A DNA stretch of 64,000 nt from Nocardiopsis quinghaiensis (lineage in GTDB: Bacteria > Actinomycetota > Actinomycetes > Streptosporangiales > Streptosporangiaceae). A model generated the notes under the pieces. That model had not been told where the DNA came from. It ran no database searches and was given only the letters and a program-made list of their open reading frames with translations. Made by a program: the position numbers and the translations under genes. Location: positions 48,951-112,950 of the forward strand of contig NZ_VWVU01000022.1 in assembly GCF_008638365.1 (NCBI RefSeq), in the 5' to 3' direction. Below are positions 15,933 through 24,359 of the stretch, piece by piece. Position 1 is the stretch's first letter; each line of letters starts with the position of its first letter.

Positions 15933-15980
15933 CAACGGTCACTCCGAGTACCTGAGTGGAGGGGGTACTCGGAGCCGTTG
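15933..15980. terminator. Terminator between the peptide and SARP genes
   Basis: Stem CTCCGAGTACC/GGTACTCGGAG (15942-15952 / 15964-15974) is extended by CAACGG/CCGTTG after a 3-nt bulge. It begins 19 bp after the peptide stop and isolates the SARP gene. Confidence 0.75.
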
Positions 15981-16032
15981 CCTTGTCCGTGTTTCCTTTT
16001 CCCGCCAATGACCCTTGCTAGGGTTGCTGTTT

Positions 16033-19029
16033 GTGGAATTCGGCGTGCTTGGCCCCATCACCGTCTGGTCCGACGGCCGACCCGTTCCGGTCGGTGGTCC
16101 GCGCCAGTGCTGTGTGCTGGGAGCGCTGCTGGTGCACCTGGGCCGCGAGGTCACCATCGACCAGCTGATCGGCTACCTGTGGAACGACGACCCGCCCCGC
16201 ACCGCGCGGTCCGTCATCCAGGTCCAGATCTCCCATCTGCGCCGTACCCTTCCCGGCACCATCGCCACGACCTCCGGCGGCTACGTCCTCGACGTCGATC
16301 CAGAGTCCGTCGACCTGCACCGCTTCCGGAAGCTCAGGGACAGGGCCGCCGCGGCCGATCCCAAGGCGGCGGGCGAACTGCTGGAGCGGGCACTGGAGTG
16401 CTGGCGCGGAGTCCCCTTCTCCGGTGTCGGGTCGGAGTACCTGGACTACTCCGTCGTCGCCCCTCTGAAGGAGGAGTACTGGTCCTCGGTCATCGCCTGG
16501 GCCACCTGTGGCCTGGAGCTGGGGAAGTACTCCGACGTCGTCTCCCGCCTGACGCCCATGGTCAGCGAGGAGCTGTTCCGGGAGCGCCTGCACCATCTGC
16601 TCATCACGGCCCTGTGGCGCGACAACGAACGTGCCAGGGCGCTCTCCGTCTACGAGGAGCTGCGGACCAGACTCGCGGAGGAGCTGGGCGTCGACCCGGG
16701 ACCGGAGCTGGTCGCCCTGCACACCCGGATCCTCCAGGAGGACCCTCCCGAGGAGGGGGCGGAGGACCCGTCCGCCGGGGAGCCGGGCACACACTTCGTG
16801 GTGCGCAACGATCTTCCCAGGGACCTCCCCGACTTCACCGGGCGCCAGGAGTCACTGCGGCGGTTGGACGAGGCGGCCCGTGCCGGAGAGGACCGCGCCC
16901 AGGTCTGTGTCATCACGGGCAGCGGTGGCGAGGGCAAGACGACCACCGCGGTCCGGTTCGGCTACGAGGCGGCCAAGCGCTACCCCGACGGCCAGCTGTT
17001 CATCGACCTGTACGGCTACACCACGGACAGGGAGCCGCTCGACGCCGCGTCCGCGCTCGGAGCCCTGCTGCGCGCGGTCGGGGCGGAGCCCGAGGCCGTA
17101 CCCGAGTCCCTCGACGAGCGGTCGGCCCTGTGGCGGGCCACCCTCATGGGGCGCCGGGTGCTGCTCGTACTGGACAACGCGTCCAGTTATGCCCAGGTCA
17201 GCCCGCTCCTGTCGTCCTCCCCCGGGTCGATGACCCTGATCACCACGCGCAACGAGCTCTCCGGGCTCAGCGGTGCGCGCTTCCTCTCCCTCGGGGTGTT
17301 CGACGAGCGGTCCTCCCTGGAACTGTTCGGGCGCGTCCTGGGGGATGAGCGTGTACGGAGCGAGCCCGAGCAGGCGCGGGAGATCGTCCGGATCTGCGGC
17401 GGCCTCCCCCTGGCCCTGCGCGTGGTCGCGGGACGCATGCTCAGCCGTCCCAAATGGTCGTTCGCGCACGTCGCCCGGCGCCTCGGCGAACAGAACCGCA
17501 GGTTCCGCGAACTCCAGGTCGAGGGGCAGAGCGTCGAGTCCGCCATCGACCTGTCCTTCCAGAGCCTCAACCGGGACCAGAGCCGTGCCTTCCTCCTCCT
17601 GGGTCTGATGATCGGCAACACCATCGACCTCGGCGGAGCGGCCGCTCTTCTGGACATGACGGTGGAGGACGCCGACGACATCCTGCAGGAGCTGGTCGGG
17701 GTCTGCCTGCTGGAGGAACCCCAGGGAGACGTGTACCGCCTGCACGACCTGATCGGCGCCTTCTCCCGGGACCGGGCCGCCGCGGTCCTCGCAGCCGAGG
17801 AGATCGACGCGGCCAGGTTGTGCCTCGCCGAGCAGTACATGGCCACGGCCCAACACGCCGCTGACCTTCTGGGCCCGAGAGGACACGAGGACGTCGACGT
17901 GCGTCCCGGCTACCGCACCGAACTGGCTGGCCGAGAGGACGCGGAGAACTGGTTCAGCCTGCACCAGGAGAACCTGGCGGAGACGATCGAGTACTTCGCC
18001 TCGCACGACAACGGCGAGTACGCGTGGCGCATGGCCGACGCGGTGTGGCGCTTCTACGCCCTCCACGGCCAGATGGGCCTGCTGATCAGCTCCCACCAGC
18101 GGGCGCTGCAGATCAGCGACAAGCAGGGGAACCGGCGCGGACGCGCGGTGACCCTCATCGGCCTGGGTATCGCCCACTGCCTCTCGGGACGGTTCGAGGA
18201 GTCCTTGGACCTGCTCCTGGAAGCCCGGGACCTGCTGGCCTCGATCGGTGACAGCAGGGGGCTGGTGCGGGTGCTGGCCAACCTGGGCATGGTCTACGAA
18301 CGTGTCGGCCGTCTCGCGGACGCCGCGGACGCCATCCAGGACGTGCTCGACTACGCGGCCCAGTTGGGGGACGTCCGCCTCGAAGCGCTGCAGTGGGGCG
18401 GACTCGCCGTGGTGAAACAGGCGCTCGGGGAGCACACCGAGGCACTGTACTGCGCCGGGCAGGCCATGGCGAAGGCCACGGGAGGAGACCAGGACGAGGC
18501 CAGGGCCCAGGCCAAACGCGTCATGGGCGAGGCCCGTGCGGGGCTGGGCGAACTGGACCTCGCCTTCCAGGACCTGAACGAGGCGCTGGAGCTGTCCCTG
18601 CGCCTTCGTCTGGTGGGCAACCAGGTCTACGTGCACAACACCCTGGGCATCGCCTATCGGGCCGCACGGTGCTGGGAGGAAGCGGTCGGGTCCCACACCG
18701 AGGCCCTGGCGCTGGCGGAGAGGTCGGGCCAGCACAGCGGTGACGCCGAGATCCGCACAGACCTGGGGATCACCTACGCCGCCGCGGGCCGGTACGAGGA
18801 GGCCGCGACCGAGCTGGAGAAGGCCCACGCCATCGCGACCGAGCGCAGTGAGCGCTACACGGTCGCCCGCGCCGCGCTCGCCCTCGGGCGACTGCCCGCG
18901 CCCACCGTGACGGCGGACCGGGCCCGGGAACTCCTGAAGGAGGCGGAGGAGGTCTTCGCCGAGCTGGGGCTGCCCGAGGCGGAACAGGCCAGGAAGGCCC
19001 TGGAGGACCCGCCCGCGCCCCTCTGCTGA
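16033..19029 (+). CDS. SARP-type regulator with BTAD, NB-ARC and TPR domains (AfsR-like)
   Basis: 998 aa from the GTG at 16033. The N-terminal OmpR-like DNA-binding domain begins EFGVLGPITVWSDGRPVPVG. The bacterial transcriptional activation domain follows to about residue 245 (GVDPGPELVALHTRIL). The P-loop GSGGEGKTT lies near residue 295 and an NB-ARC/STAND ATPase continues to about 600 (CGGLPLALRVVAG). TPR repeats fill the C-terminal third. The extended -10 TGCTAGGGT (TAGGGT at 16019-16024) lies 8 bp before the GTG, so the mRNA may be leaderless. Upstream are SARP-type repeats before a 61-aa protein, a plausible target. No biosynthetic cluster is visible nearby, so a developmental or stress role is as likely as antibiotic control. 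Confidence 0.92.
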   Translation: MEFGVLGPITVWSDGRPVPVGGPRQCCVLGALLVHLGREVTIDQLIGYLWNDDPPRTARSVIQVQISHLRRTLPGTIATTSGGYVLDVDPESVDLHRFRKLRDRAAAADPKAAGELLERALECWRGVPFSGVGSEYLDYSVVAPLKEEYWSSVIAWATCGLELGKYSDVVSRLTPMVSEELFRERLHHLLITALWRDNERARALSVYEELRTRLAEELGVDPGPELVALHTRILQEDPPEEGAEDPSAGEPGTHFVVRNDLPRDLPDFTGRQESLRRLDEAARAGEDRAQVCVITGSGGEGKTTTAVRFGYEAAKRYPDGQLFIDLYGYTTDREPLDAASALGALLRAVGAEPEAVPESLDERSALWRATLMGRRVLLVLDNASSYAQVSPLLSSSPGSMTLITTRNELSGLSGARFLSLGVFDERSSLELFGRVLGDERVRSEPEQAREIVRICGGLPLALRVVAGRMLSRPKWSFAHVARRLGEQNRRFRELQVEGQSVESAIDLSFQSLNRDQSRAFLLLGLMIGNTIDLGGAAALLDMTVEDADDILQELVGVCLLEEPQGDVYRLHDLIGAFSRDRAAAVLAAEEIDAARLCLAEQYMATAQHAADLLGPRGHEDVDVRPGYRTELAGREDAENWFSLHQENLAETIEYFASHDNGEYAWRMADAVWRFYALHGQMGLLISSHQRALQISDKQGNRRGRAVTLIGLGIAHCLSGRFEESLDLLLEARDLLASIGDSRGLVRVLANLGMVYERVGRLADAADAIQDVLDYAAQLGDVRLEALQWGGLAVVKQALGEHTEALYCAGQAMAKATGGDQDEARAQAKRVMGEARAGLGELDLAFQDLNEALELSLRLRLVGNQVYVHNTLGIAYRAARCWEEAVGSHTEALALAERSGQHSGDAEIRTDLGITYAAAGRYEEAATELEKAHAIATERSERYTVARAALALGRLPAPTVTADRARELLKEAEEVFAELGLPEAEQARKALEDPPAPLC

Positions 19030-19034
19030 CGGCC

Positions 19035-19865
19035 CTAGCCGACGGCTCCCCTCGCCTCGCGGGCCCCCGGCCGGGGCGGCCCCAGCCAGCGCGGTCCCAG
19101 CAGCCCGCGCCGCATGGTCCACAGGCACAGGGTGGTGGGCAGGAAGCGCACGGGCCGGGGCACGCGCGGGTACACCGCCCGGGTCACCCGCACGACCCGG
19201 TCGAAGCGGCGCTGGCGGGCGTCCGACCAGGGGATGCCGAACTGCTCGCGCAGGTGAGGCGGGAGGAGGCCGCCGGTGAGGAGCGACTGCGCCTTCATGA
19301 GGGGGCGCAGGGGCAGGGACGCCGGGTGGAGCAGCTGCTCGGTGATACCGCGCGCCTCCTCTCCCACGCGCAGCCCGGCCACGGCCTTGCCCCAGTAGGC
19401 GTCGAACTCCTCCGGGGTCGCGGGCCACTTCTCCTCGGGCAGGCCCAGGGCGGTGCCGAGCACCGACGCCTCGCGCAGGTGCCGGGCGCGTTCCTCCTCG
19501 CCGAGCTCCCCGAACACCATCGCGTGCAGGCGCGAGGTGGACTCGTACAGGGTGGCGGCCACCCACAGCAGCAGGTCGTCGTCGAGCGCGCGGTACCCCG
19601 GACCGTTCACCTTGCGGTGCATCGCACGCACGATGGCGTGCAGGCGCTCCCGTTCCTCCTCGGTGCCGTAGACCGTCCCGTACACGAAGTAGAGGGTGCC
19701 GAGCAGGCGGTTGAACGGCCGGGTGGAGAAGTCGCTGTGGTCGTGCACCCCCCGGGCGACGCTGGGGTGGGCGATCTGGAGCAGGACGGAGTACCCGGCG
19801 CCGCCGAGGGCGCAGGCCTCCCCGCTGATCCGGCGCAGGGGTGACTCATCGGACGATCGGCCCAT
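19035..19865 (-). CDS. DUF2236 / MpaB-family oxygenase-like protein
   Basis: 276 aa from the ATG at 19865. The pattern of the family is plain: LGGAGYSVLLQIAHPSVARGVHDHSDF at the start with its paired His, then RLLGTLYFVYGTVYGT, LLWVAATLYES and RPVRFLPTTLCLWTMRRGL near the end. The family includes the rubber oxygenase Lcp and MpaB, haem-containing enzymes, but many members have unknown substrates. The gene converges on the SARP gene with only 5 bp between the stops. It has no signal peptide. Confidence 0.82.
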   Translation of the reverse strand: MGRSSDESPLRRISGEACALGGAGYSVLLQIAHPSVARGVHDHSDFSTRPFNRLLGTLYFVYGTVYGTEEERERLHAIVRAMHRKVNGPGYRALDDDLLLWVAATLYESTSRLHAMVFGELGEEERARHLREASVLGTALGLPEEKWPATPEEFDAYWGKAVAGLRVGEEARGITEQLLHPASLPLRPLMKAQSLLTGGLLPPHLREQFGIPWSDARQRRFDRVVRVTRAVYPRVPRPVRFLPTTLCLWTMRRGLLGPRWLGPPRPGAREARGAVG

Positions 19866-20046
19866 GCCTGGGAGCGTACGACACCTCGCATACCGGGGCG
19901 GAGAAGGCGCGCCCGCCGGGAACCGGGGCCGGAAGCCCTGGTCGGGTGACCGGGGCCGGGGCACTCCCTGAGCGCGCTGAGGCCTCCGGCCCTCCGGGGC
20001 CGCCGCGGGTCCGACGCATGCCCCGAGGAGGTCCTGAGGAGCTCCC

Positions 20047-21102
20047 TCATGGTCTCAGGGAACGGAAGACCTCCGGCCGGGTCAGGGCGTCGGTGTTGTC
20101 GACGAACTGGTCGACCGCGCCGACAGGAGGCCGCCCCACCAGCTCGGGGTCCCCGATCCGCTCCAGCAGGGCACGGGTGAACCGGGCCGAGTCCAGCACC
20201 GGCCAGGGGCGGTCGTGGAACGGCCGGAGGCCGGTGTCCAGGGACTCGGCGAGACCGGTCCGGTTCTGCCACGCGGCGAGCAGGGAGCACGCCTCGGCGA
20301 GGGCCCCGGTGTCCGCGTCCAGGCCGCGGGACAGCGGCGGGGTGAGCGCTTCGGCCTCGGGGAGCCGGGAGAACGCGCTGCCCAGCCATTTGGAGTAGGG
20401 CGGGTAGCGGCGGGACAGCAGCAGGGCCAGGCGCATGAGGTCGCGCACCAGCCGGGCGGCGACGACCCGGGCGCCCAGGTGGTCGCCGGCCTCCGCGCAG
20501 CGGCCGGGGAAGGACTCCTCCTGGGACACGCGCTGCCACTGGCAGGCCAGCACGTACCGCCACACGTCGTCGGGGTACCAGGCCAGGCGCTTCCGAGCCC
20601 CGGTGAGCTCGCCGGCGTCATCGTGGAAGACGGCGCCGCCGACCACCTCGGCGAGCCGCTGGGCGGGCGCGGCGAGCCAGTCCGCGGTGGTCACGCCGGT
20701 GCGCGGGTCGAAGCCCAGCCGTCCGCGGAACCAGTCGCCGGGATCGAGGACCTCCACCCGGTGGCGGCCGTCGGGCGCGTCGGCGTCGGGCGGCCACGTC
20801 CCGGGAGGGCCGTCTCCGGGGGCGAACCGGGTCGGCCAGCCGTGCACCCGGTCGGGCAGGCCGTCGGCGAGCGTGTCCAGCACACGCACGCGCTCGTCGG
20901 GGTCGGCCACGAAGAGTTGCAGGCGCGGCCCCCACCCGTGGTCGGTGGAGCGCTCGGTGTCGAGTCCGAGGACCTCGGAGCCCGGGCCGAGCAGCGCGGC
21001 GGCGTGCGGAACCGGGCGGCGCCCGGTGGTGAGCAGCGGTGCGACCGCGTCCGTGTACAGGGCCCGGGACAGATCCAGCCCCGGGAGGAAGCCAGGGGAC
21101 AT
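20047..21102 (-). CDS. DUF4037 domain protein
   Basis: 351 aa from the ATG at 21102. It begins MSPGFLPGLDLSRALYTDAV. A nucleotidyltransferase-like segment, LGPGSEVLGLDTERSTDHGWGPRLQLFVAD, carries the spaced Gly/Ser and Asp-His-Gly-Trp residues seen in DUF4037 proteins. The C-terminal helices (YVLACQWQRVSQEESFPGR, SRRYPPYSKWLGSAFSRL) are typical of the family. Members are annotated only as uncharacterised nucleotidyltransferase-like proteins. A separate 182-bp gap divides it from the DUF2236 gene, in the same direction. Confidence 0.82.
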   Translation of the reverse strand: MSPGFLPGLDLSRALYTDAVAPLLTTGRRPVPHAAALLGPGSEVLGLDTERSTDHGWGPRLQLFVADPDERVRVLDTLADGLPDRVHGWPTRFAPGDGPPGTWPPDADAPDGRHRVEVLDPGDWFRGRLGFDPRTGVTTADWLAAPAQRLAEVVGGAVFHDDAGELTGARKRLAWYPDDVWRYVLACQWQRVSQEESFPGRCAEAGDHLGARVVAARLVRDLMRLALLLSRRYPPYSKWLGSAFSRLPEAEALTPPLSRGLDADTGALAEACSLLAAWQNRTGLAESLDTGLRPFHDRPWPVLDSARFTRALLERIGDPELVGRPPVGAVDQFVDNTDALTRPEVFRSLRP

Positions 21103-21613
21103 GCCCGCGAGCCTAGGGTCGCGGCCCGGCGGGGGCCACTGTTTTCCCTCGCGGGGCCCGCCGGAGGCCGGGGAAGAAAAATATATCTCCGGGGGCAGGT
21201 ACGGTCCGCTGACCCCCGATCGGCGGCATTGGTCTACCGGGTCTCCCGGATAGACCACGGTCCATAACTGTAAGGTGTCTTTCCAGTTGGCGGCCCGGAG
21301 GACGTCGGACGTGTGAGTAGTACCAGTTCCGGAGGGTGGGCGAGTGGACTCCTCACCCGGTACGGGTGGCACTCGGTTCCCCTCCGTAACGGGAGTCTTG
21401 ACGTGTAGTGACGACCTCTTTACGGTCTTCGCAACAGGTGGAAGGAAATGCCGGGGACGCCCGGAGTTTCCGGGACAGCACCGTCCGACCGTCCGCACGG
21501 GGGATATCCGGACCCCGCTGGACGGCTTCCGCCCGCCTGGACCGGAAACGGTCCGGGTCACCCCGCTACGACCCCCGACCCGGGATCGTGACCCGAAAGA
21601 AGGGCCCCCATTC
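21103..21613. other. Divergent intergenic region upstream of the LPMO gene
   Basis: About 510 bp shared by leftward DUF4037 and the rightward LPMO gene. It holds an AT-rich patch (AAAAATATATCT near 21177) and the TGGTCTA/TAGACCA inverted repeat at 21230-21257. The open frame running into the LPMO from 21344 lacks a good start or coding bias and is treated as untranslated leader. Confidence 0.5.
21230..21257. promoter_or_regulatory. DasR-half-site-like inverted repeat
   Basis: TGGTCTA (21230) and TAGACCA (21251) are exact inverted half-sites of the DasR consensus, but lie 14 bp apart rather than abutting. The spacer (CCGGG-TCT-CCCGG plus one A) is itself self-complementary, so the whole can fold as a hairpin. 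DasR governs chitin genes, including AA10 enzymes, in streptomycetes. Use here is uncertain because of the spacing. Confidence 0.4.
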
Positions 21614-22132
21614 ATGAAGATCCGCAGTAGAATCCGCTCCCTCGCGGCCGTCGCCGCCGCCACCGCGTTGACCTTCACCCTGATGCCTGCGGGCGTCGCC
21701 AGTGCCCACGGCTACGTCTCCGCGCCCATGAGCCGCCAGGCGCAGTGCGCCGCGATCATGGTCCAGTGCGGCGGCATCCAGTGGGAGCCGCAGAGCGTCG
21801 AGGGTCCCAAGGGCCTGATGAGCTGTTCCGGCGGCAACGGCCGGTTCTCCGAGCTCGACGACGACAACCACGGCTGGCACGTCACCGATGTCGGTACCTC
21901 CCTGACCTTCACCTGGACCCTCACCGCCATGCACTCCACCGCCAACTGGGAGTACTTCATCGGCGGCCAGCGCGTCGCCAACTTCAACGACAACGGCGCC
22001 CGCCCGCCGTCGACCGTCCGGCACAACGTGGACCTGTCCGGCTACAACGGCAGGCACACGATCCTGGCCCGGTGGAACGTCGCCGACACCGGCAACGCCT
22101 TCTACTCCTGCGTGGACGTCAACATCCGCTAG
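21614..22132 (+). CDS. Secreted AA10 lytic polysaccharide monooxygenase
   Basis: 172 aa, single-domain. A Sec-type signal peptide (residues 1-31, ending GVASA) is followed by His32, which becomes the copper-binding N-terminus after cleavage: HGYVSAPMSRQAQCA is the diagnostic start. The second copper His is probably His107 in TAMHSTANWEYF, and Phe163 sits in NAFYSCVDVN at the axial position. Cys pairs support two disulfides. Such enzymes oxidatively cleave chitin or cellulose. No carbohydrate-binding module is present. The ATG at 21614 has AAGAAGGG upstream. A strong terminator follows. Confidence 0.93.
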   Translation: MKIRSRIRSLAAVAAATALTFTLMPAGVASAHGYVSAPMSRQAQCAAIMVQCGGIQWEPQSVEGPKGLMSCSGGNGRFSELDDDNHGWHVTDVGTSLTFTWTLTAMHSTANWEYFIGGQRVANFNDNGARPPSTVRHNVDLSGYNGRHTILARWNVADTGNAFYSCVDVNIR

Positions 22133-22169
22133 GAGCGCCACGGACGACATCCGTCGGAAGCCCACGGGT

Positions 22170-22199
22170 CCCCGGCCCGGTCCCGCGACCGGGCCGGGG
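22170..22199 (+). terminator. Terminator after the LPMO gene
   Basis: Perfect 13-bp arms (CCCCGGCCCGGTC / GACCGGGCCGGGG) with a CCGC loop, 37 bp after the stop. No U-tract. Confidence 0.8.
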
Positions 22200-22575
22200 A
22201 CTCCGGTGTCTTCGGGGGCACCGGTCCCGCTGCGGGGACGGTGCCCCGGCACTCCGGCCAGCCGCAGGGCCAGTGTGTCCGGGTGGAGCCAGTGCCTGTC
22301 CGCGGAACGCCTGGTGCGCCGGCAGGGCGATCAGCCCGCCGTAACCGGTCCCGGACACGAGGAGGAGCAGCGCCGTCCTGGTCCCCTACCTCCGGAGAGC
22401 GGGCACGCGCCGGGAGGGGGCGGCCAGTCCCAGGTCCAGAAGGGCCGGAAAGGGGAGGGCCCGCAGGCTGTGAAGGCCGACGAGGTGGGGGACGCGCAGG
22501 CCCCCGCTCTCGCTGTTCCAGGAGATCACGGGCATGCCCTAGCGGCCGTGCCGACCCCTGTCCGCCCCGCAACGA
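22200..22575. other. Intergenic remnant, no convincing gene
   Basis: About 375 bp between the LPMO terminator and the tRNA-Pro terminator. A 46-codon leftward frame starting near 22537 (MPVISWNSESGGLRVPHL) and a hydrophobic stretch (TALLLLVSGTGYGGLIALPA) occur in it but are broken by stops. They may be traces of a decayed gene. Nothing firm can be called. Confidence 0.4.
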
Positions 22576-22607
22576 CGAGAGGCCGGTCCCGAAGGACCGG
22601 CCTCTCG
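22576..22607 (-). terminator. Original chromosomal terminator of tRNA-Pro
   Basis: Perfect 14-bp stem CGAGAGGCCGGTCC / GGACCGGCCTCTCG with a CGAA tetraloop. It now lies just outside the left attachment repeat of element 2. By orientation it would have terminated the leftward tRNA-Pro transcript before the island inserted. Confidence 0.75.
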
Positions 22608-22612
22608 CTTTG

Positions 22613-22655
22613 GTCGGGGTGGCGGGATTTGAACCCACGACCTCTTCGTCCCGAA
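22613..22655. repeat. Left attachment repeat (43 bp) of the island
   Basis: Identical base for base to 31821-31863. It copies the tRNA-Pro 3' half from the anticodon to the discriminator base and one base beyond. The sequence that follows is not tRNA, so this is the duplicated attachment copy and not a gene. Confidence 0.93.
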
Positions 22656-22774
22656 ACGGAATCGGCCCGGAATCCCACCCTGGACCGATCCCTCGAACCG
22701 GCCTAGAGTCCCTGGTAGAGCGGCATTTCGGAGTGCCGCGCAGGGTCGAACCCTGACCGACGATGACGCACGGT

Positions 22775-22786
22775 CCACGGTCAAAC
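22775..22786. repeat. Left arm-type site candidate
   Basis: CCACGGTCAAAC is repeated exactly at 31753-31764 at the other end of the island. Further ACGGTC copies lie on either side here (near 22770 and 22788). Short direct repeats flanking both attachment cores are typical of integrase arm-binding or Xis sites. The role is inferred. Confidence 0.5.
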
Positions 22787-22811
22787 GACGGTCAGGGAGA
22801 AGGGTTCAACC

Positions 22812-24161
22812 GTGAGGTTCTCACGGAAGCGGCTGGGGCGTGCCGGGAAGCCGCGCTACACCGCCTACTTTAAGGACATCAAGGGCAAGGAGCGGTCGGC
22901 GGGCACCTTCGCCAACAAGCGGGACGCCGACAGGGCGTGGCAGCGCGCCGAGGCACGGTTGGCGGAGGGGCGGATGGGCGATCCGGCCCGAGGCCGGAAG
23001 TCCTTTCAGCGCTATGTGGAGGAGACCTGGCTCCCCAACCACGAGGTGGAGGCGACCACCCGGCAGAGCTACACCTACTCGATGCGCAAGCACATCATGC
23101 CCGAGTTTGGGCCGATGCGGATGGTGGAGATCCTGCCGGAGCATGTCCGGGCTTGGGTGGCCAAGCTCAAGGACGCCGGGGTCTCACCGGTGACGATCAA
23201 GTACAACAAGGTGCTCTTGAGCGCCATCTTCACCACTGCGCTCAACGACCAGGTGGTTTACCTCCACCCCTGCAAGGGCGTACGCACCCCGCATGTCGCG
23301 GTGAAGCCGCGCACGATCGTCACTCCGGAGCAGTTCGATTCTGTGTACCGGGCGCTGCCCGCCGCGTGGGCGCGGCTACTGGTCGAGACCGCCATAGAGA
23401 GCGGGCTGCGCCGGGGAGAGTTGTCTGAGCTACGAGTCAGGGATCTGGACACGCGCACCCGAATCCTGACCGTGAGCCGCGCGGTCGTGGAGGTCAACCC
23501 GGAGTTCCACCCCACGGGTGGTCGGTTCCTCGTGAAGGAGTACCCGAAGGGTCGCGAGTACCGGCGGTTCAAGCTGAGTACGCAGATCGCCCGCAAGCTC
23601 CAGGAGCATGTGTCGGAGAGGAGGCTCCGTGGGGACGACCTCTTGTTCCCGATGCTCGCCGAACCCAAGACGCCCAATTTTCGAGCCGTTCCTGATTCTG
23701 ACACCCTGGGTCGCACCGAACCCAATGACAAGGGACGGACGTACAAGCACGGCACCCTCAGTGCGTACGCAGCGGGAAAGTGCCGGTGCCGCTACTGCAA
23801 GGACGCATACGCCTTGTACCGAGCCCGACGCCGCGCGGAGGGCAAGGACGACCCCCGGCCCTCCCGAACCCCGGACACGGACGGACACATCTCGTCCGAC
23901 TGGTTCCGCCGCCAAGTCTGGAAGCCCGCGCTCAAGGCCGCAGACATCGGGGTGAACCTGCGTATGCACGACCTTCGCCACGCGCACGCCTCCTGGCTAC
24001 TGGCGGGCGGCGCGGACCTCCAGATCGTGAAGGAACGCCTCGGTCACGCTGACATCGCCACGACGGCCCGCTACCTGCACACCCTCCCCGATGCCGACGA
24101 GACGGCCCTCGACGCCCTCTCCCGCATCCGCAGAAGAGCGGATGAATCATACTCCGAATAA
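22812..24161 (+). CDS. int: Tyrosine integrase of the tRNA-Pro island
   Basis: 449 aa from a GTG with GAGAAGGG upstream. Arm-binding N-terminus (RYTAYFKDIKGKERSAGTF), core-binding domain (YVEETWLPNHEVEATTRQSY) and catalytic domain are complete. Visible catalytic residues are the Arg in SGLRRGELSEL, HDLRH, and GH followed by Tyr in LGHADIATTARYLH. Within the catalytic domain, near residues 313-345, is an extra segment HGTLSAYAAGKCRCRYCKDA with a Cys-X-Cys-X2-Cys pattern, which looks like a small zinc-binding insert common in actinophage proteins. It reads inward from the left attachment repeat. Confidence 0.93.
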   Translation: MRFSRKRLGRAGKPRYTAYFKDIKGKERSAGTFANKRDADRAWQRAEARLAEGRMGDPARGRKSFQRYVEETWLPNHEVEATTRQSYTYSMRKHIMPEFGPMRMVEILPEHVRAWVAKLKDAGVSPVTIKYNKVLLSAIFTTALNDQVVYLHPCKGVRTPHVAVKPRTIVTPEQFDSVYRALPAAWARLLVETAIESGLRRGELSELRVRDLDTRTRILTVSRAVVEVNPEFHPTGGRFLVKEYPKGREYRRFKLSTQIARKLQEHVSERRLRGDDLLFPMLAEPKTPNFRAVPDSDTLGRTEPNDKGRTYKHGTLSAYAAGKCRCRYCKDAYALYRARRRAEGKDDPRPSRTPDTDGHISSDWFRRQVWKPALKAADIGVNLRMHDLRHAHASWLLAGGADLQIVKERLGHADIATTARYLHTLPDADETALDALSRIRRRADESYSE

Positions 24162-24359
24162 GTAGTTGTTCGGGCAGTTAGTATTATGTCACATATGGGA
24201 AGATAGGGTCCGTTTGTGTAGTGTGTGGGGACTGAGATCAATGCATCCTATTTTTATCACAACCTGATCTAGTTCGCCCCCTGGTATGCCTGCGGCAGGT
24301 TGGATGTCCCTAGTGGGCCGTAGAGTTGCCTGAAAACACATGCATCGAGGGGTGGTCTT

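Noticed and set aside
16852..19566. 904-codon leftward open frame opposite the SARP gene
   Set aside because: It mirrors the codon periodicity of the SARP gene, has Arg/His/Gly-rich content and no domain, so it is a GC-driven antisense frame.
21344..21613. N-terminal extension of the LPMO frame
   Set aside because: The signal peptide begins at the ATG at 21614 with a good ribosome site; upstream codons have no coding character.
22613..22690. Possible second tRNA-Pro gene
   Set aside because: Only the 43-bp 3' part is present; the 5' half is missing, so it is the duplicated attachment site.
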